In this document: in pieces, positions 47,527 to 57,732 of the stretch | How the letters are laid out: each line of letters begins with the position of its first letter | Numbering within the stretch: the stretch's first letter is position 1 | Assembly (NCBI GenBank): GCA_016708825.1 | Contig: JADJEZ010000023.1 | Span: 1-64,000, forward strand | Length of the DNA: 64,000 nucleotides | Direction of reading: 5' to 3' | DNA from: Betaproteobacteria bacterium | Lineage (GTDB): Bacteria; Pseudomonadota; Gammaproteobacteria; Burkholderiales; Usitatibacteraceae | The notes under the pieces: model-generated | Database searches by the model: none | Told to the model about the DNA's origin: nothing | Seen by the model: only the letters and a program-made list of their open reading frames with translations | Translations under genes and position numbers: made by a program

Positions 47527-48839
47527 TCCCACCGGCGCCGCCCGCGGACACCACGCTGCGCGCCCAGTCGCCGGGAGACAGCGCCCGTGAGGACCTCCTG
47601 CGTTTCCTCGACCGCGAAGCGGCCGTGGCCCAGGCGACCGACGGGCGCCTCGCGGTCCTGCTCGTGGAACTTCGCCGGGTGGACCGCCTGCAGGCCCTGC
47701 TGAAAGGCCCGCCGGCGGCGATCACCATCTCGCTCGTACTCGAGCGCCTGCGTCCGGCGCTGCGGCCCGATGATCGCCTCGCCGCCCTGAGCGAGGAACA
47801 GGTCTGCATCGTCCTGCCGCGCCTGTCCCATCCCACGCAGGCGGTGCTCGCGGCGGTGAAGTGCCTGCGCGCACTCGATCGCCCCATCGCCCACGAAGGC
47901 GGCACGGCGGTGCTGCGTCCCTGCGTGGGCATAGCCACCGTTCCGGAAAACGCCGCGGACCCCGCCAAGCTCCTCATGGCCGCCGACGTGGCGCGCCGCA
48001 TCGCCGGCACCCGCGAGGAGGGCTACCACGTCTTCCAGAGCGACGACAGCATCGAGGCGGAGGTCTACCACGGGCTCGACATCGACCTGCAGCGCGCCAT
48101 TCGCGCCAACGAGCTCGAGGTCCACTACCAGCCGCAGGTCGACCTCCACACCGGCGCGCCTGTTGCCGCCGAGGCGCTGCTGCGCTGGCGCCACCCGACC
48201 TCCGGGCAGATCCCACCCGCAACGGTCGTGGGGATCGCGGAGAGCACCGGGATCATCGGCTCGCTCACGTTCTGGGTGCTCAATGCCGTGCTGCGCAACG
48301 CCGCGAGCCTCGCGAAGGAGGGCATCACGCCGCGCTTCAGCGTGAACCTCTCCACGCGGGCCCTGGTCGATGCGGAGCTTCCGGAGATCGTCGAGCAGGC
48401 CCTCGGTACGTGGAACGTGCCGCCGGAGCACATCACCCTGGAGATCACCGAGAGCACCATGATCGGCGACGCGGAGCGCTCGATGGCCATGCTCACGCGG
48501 CTGAAGGGCGCCGGCGTGCAGCTCTCCATCGACGACTTCGGCACCGGCTACTCCTCGCTCGCCTATCTCAAGCGCTTTCCCGTGGACGAGCTGAAGATCG
48601 ACAAGCTCTTCGTGAGCGGGCTTCTTTCCGACCGCGGCGACCACAAGATCGTGCGCTCCGTGATCGACCTCGCCCACAACTTCGAGCTGCGGGCGGTGGC
48701 CGAGGGCGTCGAGGAGGAGGCCACGCGGGCCGAGCTCGCGCGCATGGGGTGTGACCTCGTGCAGGGCTACCTCGTCAGCCGGCCCCTGTCCGACCGCGAC
48801 TTCCGCGCCTGGTGGAGCGCCATGGAGAATGGTCGGTGA
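47523..48839 (+). CDS. Degenerate GGDEF-EAL protein
   Basis: 438 residues from GTG 47523. The first 175 residues are a GGDEF-like fold in which the active motif is replaced by CIVLPRL. The EAL domain follows: ELEVHYQPQVDLHTG, EALLRWRHPTSG, FSVNLSTRALVD, LEITESTMIGD, SIDDFGTGYSSLAYLKRFPVDELKIDK and VAEGVEEEATRAEL. Metal-binding E, N, E/D and K residues are present, so c-di-GMP phosphodiesterase activity is likely. It is translationally coupled to the HD-GYP gene and to the next transporter (GTGA overlaps on both sides). Confidence 0.88.
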   Translation: MIPPAPPADTTLRAQSPGDSAREDLLRFLDREAAVAQATDGRLAVLLVELRRVDRLQALLKGPPAAITISLVLERLRPALRPDDRLAALSEEQVCIVLPRLSHPTQAVLAAVKCLRALDRPIAHEGGTAVLRPCVGIATVPENAADPAKLLMAADVARRIAGTREEGYHVFQSDDSIEAEVYHGLDIDLQRAIRANELEVHYQPQVDLHTGAPVAAEALLRWRHPTSGQIPPATVVGIAESTGIIGSLTFWVLNAVLRNAASLAKEGITPRFSVNLSTRALVDAELPEIVEQALGTWNVPPEHITLEITESTMIGDAERSMAMLTRLKGAGVQLSIDDFGTGYSSLAYLKRFPVDELKIDKLFVSGLLSDRGDHKIVRSVIDLAHNFELRAVAEGVEEEATRAELARMGCDLVQGYLVSRPLSDRDFRAWWSAMENGR

Positions 48840-50134
48840 AGCGCGGGTTCTACACGATCATGGCCGCGCAGTTCTTTTCCTCGCTTGCGGACAACGCGCT
48901 GCTCATCGCGTCCATCGCCCTGCTGCTGCAGCTGCAGGGGCCGGCATGGCTCACGCCGCTGCTCAAGTTCTTCTTCACCGTCTCCTATGTCGTGCTCGCC
49001 GCCTTCGTGGGCGCCTTCGCGGACTCGATGCCCAAGGGCAAGGTCATGTTCGCGACCAACCTGGTGAAGATCTTCGGCTGCCTGCTGCTCTTCGTCCACG
49101 ACAGGGTGAACATCCCCGGCTTCGCGCCGCACTGGTACGTGCTGGCGGCGTACGCCGTGGTCGGGCTGGGCGCGGCCGCGTACTCGCCGGCCAAGTACGG
49201 CATCCTCACGGAACTCCTGCCTCCGGAGCAGCTCGTCGTGGCCAACGGCTGGATCGAGGGCCTCACCGTGCTCTCCATCGTGATCGGAACCGTGGTGGGC
49301 GGGCTCCTCATCGGGCCGAAGGTCTCGGCCGCACTGCTGTCGTTCGATTTCCCCTTGATCGACACCGGCGTCGACACGGCGGCGGAAGCCGCGATCCTGG
49401 TGATCGCCGGGATCTACGTCGCGGCAGCCCTCTTCAACCTGGCGATCCCGGACACCGGCGCGCGCTACAAGCACCAGGAGCGCAACCCGTTGCGCCTCGT
49501 CGTCGATTTCGCCCACTGCTTCACCACGCTCTGGCGGGACAAGCTGGGCCAGATATCCCTCGCGGTGACCACGCTCTTCTGGGGCGCGGGCGCGACGCTG
49601 CAGTTCATTGTCCTCAAGTGGGCCGACCAGCACCTGAACCTGCCGCTGTCGCGCGGCGCCATGCTGCAGGGCGTCTCCGCCGTCGGCATCGCGCTGGGGG
49701 CGGTCCTGGCCGCGCGCCTGATTCCGCTCAAGCGAGCCGTCGCCGTGCTCCCGGTGGGAGTCCTCATGGGTCTCTTCCTCATGAGCCTGATCGGCGTGAC
49801 CTGGATGCCGCTCGTCTACGCGATCCTCGTGCTCGTGGGCGCGATGGCCGGCTTCTTCGTGGTGCCGATGAACGCGCTGCTGCAGCACCGCGGCCACGTG
49901 CTGCTGGGTGCCGGACACTCCATCGCGGTGCAGAATTTCAACGAGAACGTGAGCATCCTGGTGATGCTGGCGATCTACGCCCTGATGATCCGCCTGGACC
50001 TGCACATCAACGCGATCATCGTCGTCTTCGGCGTCTTCGTGGCCACGGCCATGTTCCTGGTGATGCGCTGGAATGCCGCGAACCACCGCGCCGATCCGAA
50101 CCTCGACCGCTACATCGGCGAGGCGAAGCACTAG
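48836..50134 (+). CDS. lplT: LplT-like lysophospholipid transporter (MFS)
   Basis: 432 residues from GTG 48836 (an ATG at 48812 is in frame). Ten to twelve membrane helices; FYTIMAAQFFSSLADNALLIA and FGAFADSMPKGKVMF-like VGAFADSMPKGKVMFATNL with SPAKYGILTELLP match LplT. LplT flips lysophospholipid across the inner membrane for reacylation; the usual acyltransferase/acyl-ACP synthetase gene is not next to it here. Intact. Confidence 0.88.
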   Translation: MKRGFYTIMAAQFFSSLADNALLIASIALLLQLQGPAWLTPLLKFFFTVSYVVLAAFVGAFADSMPKGKVMFATNLVKIFGCLLLFVHDRVNIPGFAPHWYVLAAYAVVGLGAAAYSPAKYGILTELLPPEQLVVANGWIEGLTVLSIVIGTVVGGLLIGPKVSAALLSFDFPLIDTGVDTAAEAAILVIAGIYVAAALFNLAIPDTGARYKHQERNPLRLVVDFAHCFTTLWRDKLGQISLAVTTLFWGAGATLQFIVLKWADQHLNLPLSRGAMLQGVSAVGIALGAVLAARLIPLKRAVAVLPVGVLMGLFLMSLIGVTWMPLVYAILVLVGAMAGFFVVPMNALLQHRGHVLLGAGHSIAVQNFNENVSILVMLAIYALMIRLDLHINAIIVVFGVFVATAMFLVMRWNAANHRADPNLDRYIGEAKH

Positions 50135-50165
50135 CCTCCCGGTCGCGGGACGGACCCTCGCCCGG

Positions 50166-52596
50166 TCAGGCCTCCGAAGTCTGCGCGTAGTTGAGGAATT
50201 CGTCCGGGCTTATTCGGATCGCCGCTCCCGTCGGGCACGCGCGCACGCACGCGGCTCCCCCGGGAAGGTCCTTGCACATGTCGCACTTCACCGCCTTCTT
50301 CGGGATGTCCTTGCCCTTGGGCTTGGGCTCCAGGCCCGGTTCCGGGCCAAGGCCCAGGACGAGCCACGACCAGAGGCTCGGGCGGCGGCGCTTCGGGTCC
50401 ACGGGAGCGAGCTGGATCACGCCGTAGGGGCAGTTCTTCTCGCAGTTGCCGCAGCCGATGCAGCTGTCGTCCACGTAGACCTCGCCGTTGGCCGAGCGGT
50501 GGATCGCATCCGGCGGGCAGTCCTTCATGCAGTGCGGATGCTCGCAGTGCCGGCACGAGGTCGGCACGTGGATCTCGGCGAAGGTCGGGCCCGCCTCGCG
50601 GTCCAGGCGCGAGGTGCCGTCGTGGACGTCGGCGCAGGCCTTCTCGCAGTTGTCGCAGCGCACGCACAGGCTCTCGTCGATGAGCAGCACATCGGTCGCC
50701 TCGCCCACGCCCTGCTGGAGCAGGAAGGCGATGATGTTGCCCGGGTCCGGCGAGGCTTCCATCTGGGCGTTCACGCGCAGGCGGTCGAGGAAGCGCGATT
50801 CCATTTCCTCGCGCCACTTCGGGTTGCGCGACAGGACGTTCTTGAAGATGGACGCGTCCAGGACGACGGCCTCGGTGGTCACCGCCGCGCGCACCGTGGC
50901 CGAGCGAGGCGAGTCCGTGAGCAGCGCCATTTCGCCCACGTAGTTTCCCGCCGAGAGGTAGGAGAGCACCACCTCGCGCCCCGCGATCTCGCGCGAGACC
51001 ATCACCGAGCCGCGGCGCAGCAGGTAGAGGCCGTCGGAGGCGTCCCCCTCGCCGAAGAGCGTCTCGCCGCCGGCGAACTTCCGCACCCCGACGCCGCTCG
51101 CCACCAGCTCGGCGAGCTCGCTCTCCGGCAGCATCGGCGCAAGGTAGGCGCGCACGGCGCGCTTGAGAAAGGTCTCGTCGACGGACTTGCGCACCGCCTC
51201 GACGGAAGCCACGAGCTTCAGCATCGCGCGGCGGGGTGCCTCGATCAGGGCGCAGTGCGGCCCCGCGCGCACGGTGCTCGAGCGCCGCCTGCCGGAGATG
51301 AGGCCCAGCTCGCCGAAGAACTCGCCGGCGCCGAGCACGAACTCCTTGCCGCCGTCGCCCTCGATGCGCACGTCCCCCGCGACGATCATGAAGAACGAAT
51401 TGGTGTAGTCGTTGCGCTGGAAGAGCACCTCGCCCTCGCGCGGCGTGACGAGCTCGCTCTCCAGCATGAATTCGCGCAACTGCAGGCGGTTGATGCCGCT
51501 GAGCAGCGGCACTTCCGCCTGGATCACGTCGAGCACCTGCGCCACCGACATGGTGCGCGAGAAGCCCGCGAAGGCCTTCGCGAGGAGCGGCTCGTCGGCG
51601 GGCTCGACCTTCCGCCCCAGCGCCGACTCGACCACCTCGTAGCCCTGGTTCATCGCCTGCTTGATGAGCGGATAGCCGCCCAGCGCGCCCACGATGTAGA
51701 GGCCCTTCACGTTCGATTCGTAGGTGTCCGAGAGTTCCGGCACCGCGTTGGGGTCGGACGTGGGGAACTTCACGCCGAAGCTCTCCACGAGTTTTCGCGG
51801 CGGAATGCCGCCCAGTCGAGCGATGATGCGGTGGCACTCGATCGTGTCGGGCCCGTCCGGGCTCTTCACCGAGAAGCGCAGCGGCACTTCGCCTCCCGCC
51901 CGCTCGACCTTCGCCGCCGAAGTTCCGTAGCGGATCTCGACGCGGCCCTCCTTGATGGCGGCCAGGACCAGGGTCAGGTTGCCCTCCTTGCAGCGCGTGA
52001 ACTCCTCGTTGCGGTTCACGAGGATCACGCGGTTCTGCTCCGCTAGGGCGATCGCGTTCTCGATCGCCGCGTCGCCTGCACCCACGACGACGATCGTCTC
52101 GTCCTCGTACTCCTTCGGGTCATCGAGCTGGTACTGCACTCCCTCGAGGGACTCCCCCTCGACGCCGAGCTTCCTCAGGTTCCCCTGCAGGCCGATGGCC
52201 AGCACGATCTTCCTGCAGAAGTACACCTCGCCCGCCTTCGTCCTCACCTCGAAGCGGTTGTCCTCTCCGTTGATCGAGATGGCCTCCTCGCCGTACCGGA
52301 TGTTCACCTTGTGGCGCTTCAACTCCTCGTCCCACTTCTCGAGGATCTCCTCGCGCTTGCCGGCGGCGAAGCTCATGGGGCTCCTGAGCGGCAGGATCTG
52401 CGGCTCGGCCATCACGTGCTTGCCCTTCTGGTACTTGAAGATCGTGTTGGAGGCCTGCCGCTCGCTCTCGAGCAGCACGTGGGTGGCGCCCAACTCGGCG
52501 GCGTGGGCGGCGGCCGAGAGCCCCGCGGGGCCCGGAGCCGATGATGCCCACCTTGTACCAGCGGAATGCGGTGCGTTGGTCGAACTGGGAGGACAT
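50166..52596 (-). CDS. Flavoprotein-(cNMP-binding)2-ferredoxin fusion (one frameshift)
   Basis: About 810 residues from ATG 52596 after joining across a one-base shift near 52530 (GSGPAGLSAAAHAAELGA). Residues 10-330: thioredoxin-reductase-like FAD/NAD(P) domain with VVGAGDAAIENAIALAEQN, but no CX2C disulfide. About 345-590: two cyclic-nucleotide-binding domains (GEFFGELGLISGRRRSSTVRA and GNYVGEMALLTDSPRSATVRA). About 640-790: four [4Fe-4S] motifs (CVRCDNCEKAC, CRHCEHPHCMKDC, CIGCGNCEKNC, CDMCKDLPGGAACVRAC). No signal peptide, so cytosolic. It would pass electrons from NAD(P)H to iron-sulfur carriers under ligand control. It ends the cytochrome operon; the gene just upstream ends 6 bases away. 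Confidence 0.82.
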
Positions 52597-52601
52597 GCCG
52601 G

Positions 52602-53915
52602 TCACCTCGCCACGAAGGTCTTGAGTTCCGCGAGCGCCGCCTGGAAGCGCTCGAGCCGGTACTTCTCGTCGTCCCGGACCGTTTCGAACACGCGATCCAG
52701 CGCCGCGTTCGCCGCGCGAACGTTTGCGAGCTTGCCGCGCCTGGCCAGGAAGTTGAGCACGCTCGCGATCGCCATGGACGCCTGCTCCGCGCCCGCATAG
52801 TCCCCGTACTGCCCCGCGATTCCGTCTTCCACGAGCCCGGCGAGGATCGCCCGCAGGTCGCGGTCGTCGAACTCCCGCGGGCGCAGCTTGGCGACCACCG
52901 CATCGAGCCCCTTGTGCAGGCGTCGCGCGGCCTCGTGCGCGTCCCCACCCTCTCCCGCCACGGCCCGGTGCAGTTGCAGCACGAGGTCGTTGAAGGTCGC
53001 CGATTCCGCGGGGAAGGTCTGCCGCACGATCTGGCGGAGCATCAGCAGGTTCGCGTCGTTGAAGCGGATGGTGCCGGGGCGCGTGCCCACCCGCGGCTTC
53101 CACCTCGTCTCGGACATGGGGTGGTGGCAGGCATGGCAGTCGAACACGACGAGCTCCGGGAAGAGCCCGTCGCGGCCGCGCTTCGGGTCGAGCACGACGT
53201 CCAAGCTCTCCTGGGCGGCCAGGGCCTGGCCGATGGCCCACACGCGCACGCCGTCCCAGCGCCCCTTGCGCTTCTGCCAGTCCTCGTCGACCACGAAGTG
53301 CGGCGGCTGCGTCTGCGTGAAGGTGTCCAACTCGAAGCTGATGCGCGGGTGGCCCGCCCCCATGATGCGGTGGGTGACGAACTTGTCCTTGTTGCCGAAA
53401 TGGCAGGAAAGGCACAGCCGCGCGAGCGCCACCGGATCCTCCGTCGGGTAGAGGCCGTTCTTCAGGTTCTCCTCGTGGGTGGCTCCCGGCGCCACGTGGG
53501 ACTTGATCCAGTGCTCGGCGGGTCCGTGGCAGGCCTCGCAGCTCACGCCGTCGGCGGCCTTGAATCGCTCGCCCCGGAGCGCGTCGGGCGGATTGTGGCC
53601 GTGGCAGTCGACGCAGAGCTTCGCCTCGTGGGCGGGCTGGCGCAGGCCGAGGTTGGCGACGATGCGCTTGCTGCGCTCGTTCCACAGCACCTGGTTGGCG
53701 CGCAGCGCGTGCTTGTCCACCCGCGACCAGGTCACGTACTCGTTCTGCAGGACCTGGGAGTCCTTCCATTGCGTGATCGAGCCGTGGCAGAGGCTCGAGG
53801 CGCAGTTGACCACGCCCACGTGCGTCGCCTTCGCCTCGTACGGAAGCGGCGGCGCGTCGGCCGCCGACGCGCACAGTGCCGCCCAAGCCAACCCGTGGGC
53901 CAGGATCGTCTTCAT
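52602..53915 (-). CDS. Pentahaem cytochrome c, c554-like
   Basis: 437 residues with a signal peptide (1-19). Haem sites: CASSLCH (a CX4CH variant), CVDCH, CEACH, CLSCH and CHACH, all in the first 260 residues. THVGVVNCASSLCHGS and YVTWSRVDKHALRANQVL are typical of the cytochrome c554-type start. The C-terminal 170 residues are a haem-free helical region. Periplasmic electron carrier; its ATG overlaps the stop of the LVIVD cytochrome gene, so the two are translationally coupled. Confidence 0.88.
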   Translation of the reverse strand: MKTILAHGLAWAALCASAADAPPLPYEAKATHVGVVNCASSLCHGSITQWKDSQVLQNEYVTWSRVDKHALRANQVLWNERSKRIVANLGLRQPAHEAKLCVDCHGHNPPDALRGERFKAADGVSCEACHGPAEHWIKSHVAPGATHEENLKNGLYPTEDPVALARLCLSCHFGNKDKFVTHRIMGAGHPRISFELDTFTQTQPPHFVVDEDWQKRKGRWDGVRVWAIGQALAAQESLDVVLDPKRGRDGLFPELVVFDCHACHHPMSETRWKPRVGTRPGTIRFNDANLLMLRQIVRQTFPAESATFNDLVLQLHRAVAGEGGDAHEAARRLHKGLDAVVAKLRPREFDDRDLRAILAGLVEDGIAGQYGDYAGAEQASMAIASVLNFLARRGKLANVRAANAALDRVFETVRDDEKYRLERFQAALAELKTFVAR

Positions 53916-56900
53916 CGGGGCTCCGCCTTCCTCGTTTCGCCGCGCGGTTTCGGGGCGCGATCGGCCGGCGGCCGCTCGTCCCGGAAATCCCCCGGCCTGT
54001 CGGTGTCGCTCACGGTCCAGACGCTGCCGTCGGGCCGCAGGTAGAACTTCTGCTGCTCTTCGCGCGTGAAGGGGCGTGCGCCGATCCGCCCGAAGACCGC
54101 GATCTGCCCGCCCGTCTCGTCCACGGCACGGTCGCGATCCAGTCCCTTGGCGAGGGAGAGCGCGGGCGAGGCGGTCTCGCGCCAGGCGATCACCCGCGGC
54201 CTGGGCTCGGGGCTGAAACCGTAGAACTTCGGTTGGATCTCGGGTGAGGTGAGCTGCAGCACCTTCAGCCCGTTCACGCCATCGGCCACGTAGGCGATCG
54301 CGGAGGCGTTGGTGGTGCCGACGACGACGTCGCGGGCGTCGTTGAGCTTGCCGCCGTCGTCGAACAGCCGGAAGAGCCGCGGCGCTCCCGGCTTCTCCAC
54401 GTCGACGATCGCGAGCCCGTCCTTGCCCGCCGCGACGTAGGCGTAGGTGCGCGCGACGTAGACGCGCCGGGCGTCGGCGAGCGCCACGAGCGACCCCGCG
54501 ACGGGCGCGGGCTTCTCGGGCGTGGTCACGTCGACGACCCGGAAGCCCTCGTCGTCGGTCACGAAGAGGTAGCGGAACTGGAGGCGCGCGCGCGCGCGCC
54601 CTGAGCGGCACCACCGCGACCCTTGGGCCTCAACGGGTCGTCCAGGTCGACCACCACGAGGCCCGCGGCGGCGGCGACGTAGGCGTATCGCCCGCCGAGG
54701 GTCACGTGCCGCGCGCCCCGGAGGATGCCGCCCTCGTTCCAGGTCACGGCGCGCTTGAGGAAATTGTTGCGCGGCTCCCCGTCGGCGAGCGTGTTGACGT
54801 CGACCAGGATCAGGCCTTCCTCGGCATCGGTCATCAAGGCGTAGTGGTAGATCGGGTGGAAGGCCTGCTCCTGGTTGGTCACGCGCATCAGCTCGCCGCG
54901 GTTGCGCTCGGGCGCGATCGGCTGGTTGGTCGGCAGCGCCACGCAGGTGGCATTGCGCGAGGCGACGTGCGTGTCGTGGCCCAGCGGCGAGAACGGCGCG
55001 GTGATGATGCGCTGCGAGATGCCCTTGTTCGCGATGGAAGCCACGTCGTAGACGCGCAGCCCGCCCGCCCCTTCGGCCGAGAAGAAGTACTCGCCGCGGA
55101 TCGCGACGCACCCCGACGGCCCCCGGGCGGCGTGGTCGTGGGCTTCGGGCAGGCGCCGGCCGCGTTTTTCGTGGTCGGCATACCAGTCCGGGTAGGCGTA
55201 GCGGTGCAGGTAGCTGCCGATGACGGCCTGGGGCTCTTCCCACTCCGTGACCTGCACCGCCTGCACGTGCCGTTCCTCGCCCATCCACGCGTTGAAGCCC
55301 ACGAAGTTCACGAAGTTCGTCCCGTGCAGCAGCATCTGCGCCATGATCGCGTTGTTGTCGTTCGCATCGGAGACGTGGCAGTCCGAGCAGCCCTTGGTCT
55401 CGGTCTTTCGCTCCGTATGCGGGTAGTGCGGCGCAAACGCCTGCGAGGAAAAGCCGCTCGCGGCCACCGGCGGCTGCTGGATGTAGATCCGCTCGCGGTT
55501 GATGTTGGTCGAGGACAGCACCAGCGCCGAGGACGAGCGCATGGGCGCGATGCGCCCGCCCTTGGCGGGACCGTGCTTGCCCAGCTGGAACATCTCGTCG
55601 CGCGCCACTTGCCGATTGTAGGTCGCGTAGTTGCGCGTCTCGCCCCCCTCGTAGTGCTGGCGCTCGGTCTTCCAGTTGGCCTGGATGGGCAGGTGGCAAC
55701 CGCCGCAGCTCGTGGTCCACGAGAGGTGGCAGGTGAAGCAGGTCATCTTCTCGTCGGCGTGCGCATAGTCCTTGCCGCCGGGACCCCACTGCCCCTTCTG
55801 GCCCGCCTCGCCGGTGAGCATGAGCTTCGCGCGCGCGGCCTTCTCGTTGTAGTGCGCATTTCCGGGCGTCACCGTGTCCTTCACGAGCGACATCTCCCAC
55901 TCGCGGTCCGGGTAGATCGCCGAGCGCTGGAAGAGCTTGCCTTCGCGCCACTCGAAGCGCTTGCGGCCGTCCTGCGTCCTGAGGAGCGCCATGTCCATGC
56001 CGCCGGGCCGGGCGGCCGGCCCGGAGGTCCTGAGCGTCGGGTACCGGTCCGCGGTCCCGTGGCAGTCGCGGCAGTCGACCTCGACCGCTGCGGCCACCTC
56101 GCCGTAGAGGTGGCCGTTGCCGTGCATGTCCTGGGCGAAGTGGCAGTCGACGCAGTGGAAGCCCACGTCCAGGTGGATGGAGGTGAGGTGAACCGCCTTC
56201 TTGAACTTCTGCGGGTCCTCGTCCGCGACGGGCTTGCCGTCCTTGTCGAGGAGCGTGCCCTTGCGGTCGCGCTTGAAGACGGCGCGGAAATTCCAGCCGT
56301 GGCCGTGGTAGTCGGCGAACTGCGTGTCCTGGAGCTTCGGGTTCAGGCTCGCGACGTTCTTCAGGAATTCCGGGTCGCCCCACTTGCCGCGGATCGCCGC
56401 CTCCTCGGGATTGCGCTCGAGAATCTTCCGCGCCTCGTCGGCGCTCGGGTACTTCTGCTTCTCCGGCCACATGTGCGCGCGTCCGACTCGTAGTCCCACA
56501 TGATCGTGCCGTAGTAGGAGTTCACGAACACGTTGGGCTGGTGCATGTGGCAGACCATGCACTGCGAAGAGGGGATGGCGCGCGTGAACTCGTGGCGGAT
56601 CGGGTGGCCGGAGCGCCCCCGGGGGATGGTCGGGTCCTTCGTCGCCGTCTCTCCCGCGTGCCCGTACTTCGCGTAGACGCCCGAGTGCTTCTCGTCGCGG
56701 TCGTTGGCGTACACCGTGTGGCAGGCGCTGCAGCCCGAGGACCGGTAGTCGCCGGGTTGCTCGTTGGTGCCGAGGAACCACAGGTGCGGGTCGTTCAGGC
56801 GCGTCTTGGTGATGTTGATCACCGGCACCGCGATGCGGCTTCCCGTGCCGGGGCCGCGGTTGGACTGCTTGAGGTCGGGCCGGCCCGGCTCGTCCAGGCG

Positions 56901-57704
56901 CTGCAGGATGCCGGTGTTGTTGGGCAGGCCGATCTCGGGGAAGAGCGAGGAAATCACGCGCCCGCCGCGCTCGAAGACCCGGAAGACGTCGGCCGGCGGA
57001 ATCGTCTCCCACGCCGGCAGCGCCGTGACGCTCGGCAGGATTCCCTTCGCGACGAGGAAGTCGGTGGGCTTCACCGGGTTCACGAGCGTGGCGCCGATGC
57101 CCTCGCGCGTGTAGGCCTCGCCGAGGATGTAGCGCTTGTACGGGAGGATCCCGTTGTTGTAGGCCGCCCCGCCCCAGAGCATGGCCGAGGTCGACATGAG
57201 GCTGCGCTCGGAGGCCTGGATGATCGGGAGGTGGCAGGCGCCGCAGGCCTCGCGGGCGACGCGCAGGTCGCCCGGATTGATGAAGCGGATGTACTCGGGC
57301 GCCTCGCGGTTCAGGAGCGTGTAGCTGCCCTCGGGGTTCGCGCTCGAGGGCCACTTCCATCCCAGGGGGTAGCGCGGCAGCACGTGGGACCGGGCGAGCG
57401 CTTCCTCGTAGGCGGGGTCCTTGCGCTCGGCTCCGCGGGGCTTCTCGACCGCCGCGTCGCCTCCGTGGCAGTCCGTGCAGCCGAGCTGCACCGCGGGGTT
57501 CTGGTGCATCGTGTGGCGGTCCGTCGCGGTGTGGCAGCTCATGCACCCGTCGCTCTTCGCCCTGGCCTCGCCGGGCGTCTGGCGCTCCGGCGCCGGCGCG
57601 TGGGTGACGTGCGCGCGCGCCACGGGCTTCTCCGCTCCGGAGTCGGCCCGCACGGCGAGCGCGAGGGCGATGGCGGCCAGCGCGAGGGGGAGTCGTCGAG
57701 TCAT
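53912..57704 (-). CDS. Decahaem cytochrome c with C-terminal LVIVD propeller (frameshifts)
   Basis: About 1260 residues joined. Signal peptide 1-20. Haem sites in order: CMSCH, CTDCH, CGACH, CSACH, CMVCH; a shift near 56475; then CVDCH, CRDCH, CFTCH, CGGCH and CSDCH, total ten. From about residue 790 a propeller with LVIVD-type strands follows (GLRVYDVASIANKG, GLILVDVNTLADGE, YAYVAAAAGLVVVDLDD, FRVVDVTTPEKPAP, DGLAIVDVEKPGAP). Another shift, or pair of shifts, occurs at 54580-54635, partly inside a (GC)8 tract. The combination suggests a surface or periplasmic terminal electron-transfer protein. I do not recognise a characterised homologue. Confidence 0.8.
54584..54599. repeat. (GC)8 dinucleotide tract in the propeller coding region
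   Basis: Sixteen bases of perfect GC repeat sit where the reading frame of the LVIVD cytochrome has to change. Slipped-strand change or read error at this tract would shift the frame. Confidence 0.8.
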
Positions 57705-57732
57705 GGTCTTTGCCGGCGCGCCTGGTGGGAGA

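Noticed and set aside
44614..47532. 972-codon open frame on the minus strand
   Set aside because: Runs against the DUF1501 and HD-GYP genes, both of which have clear family motifs and ribosome binding sites.
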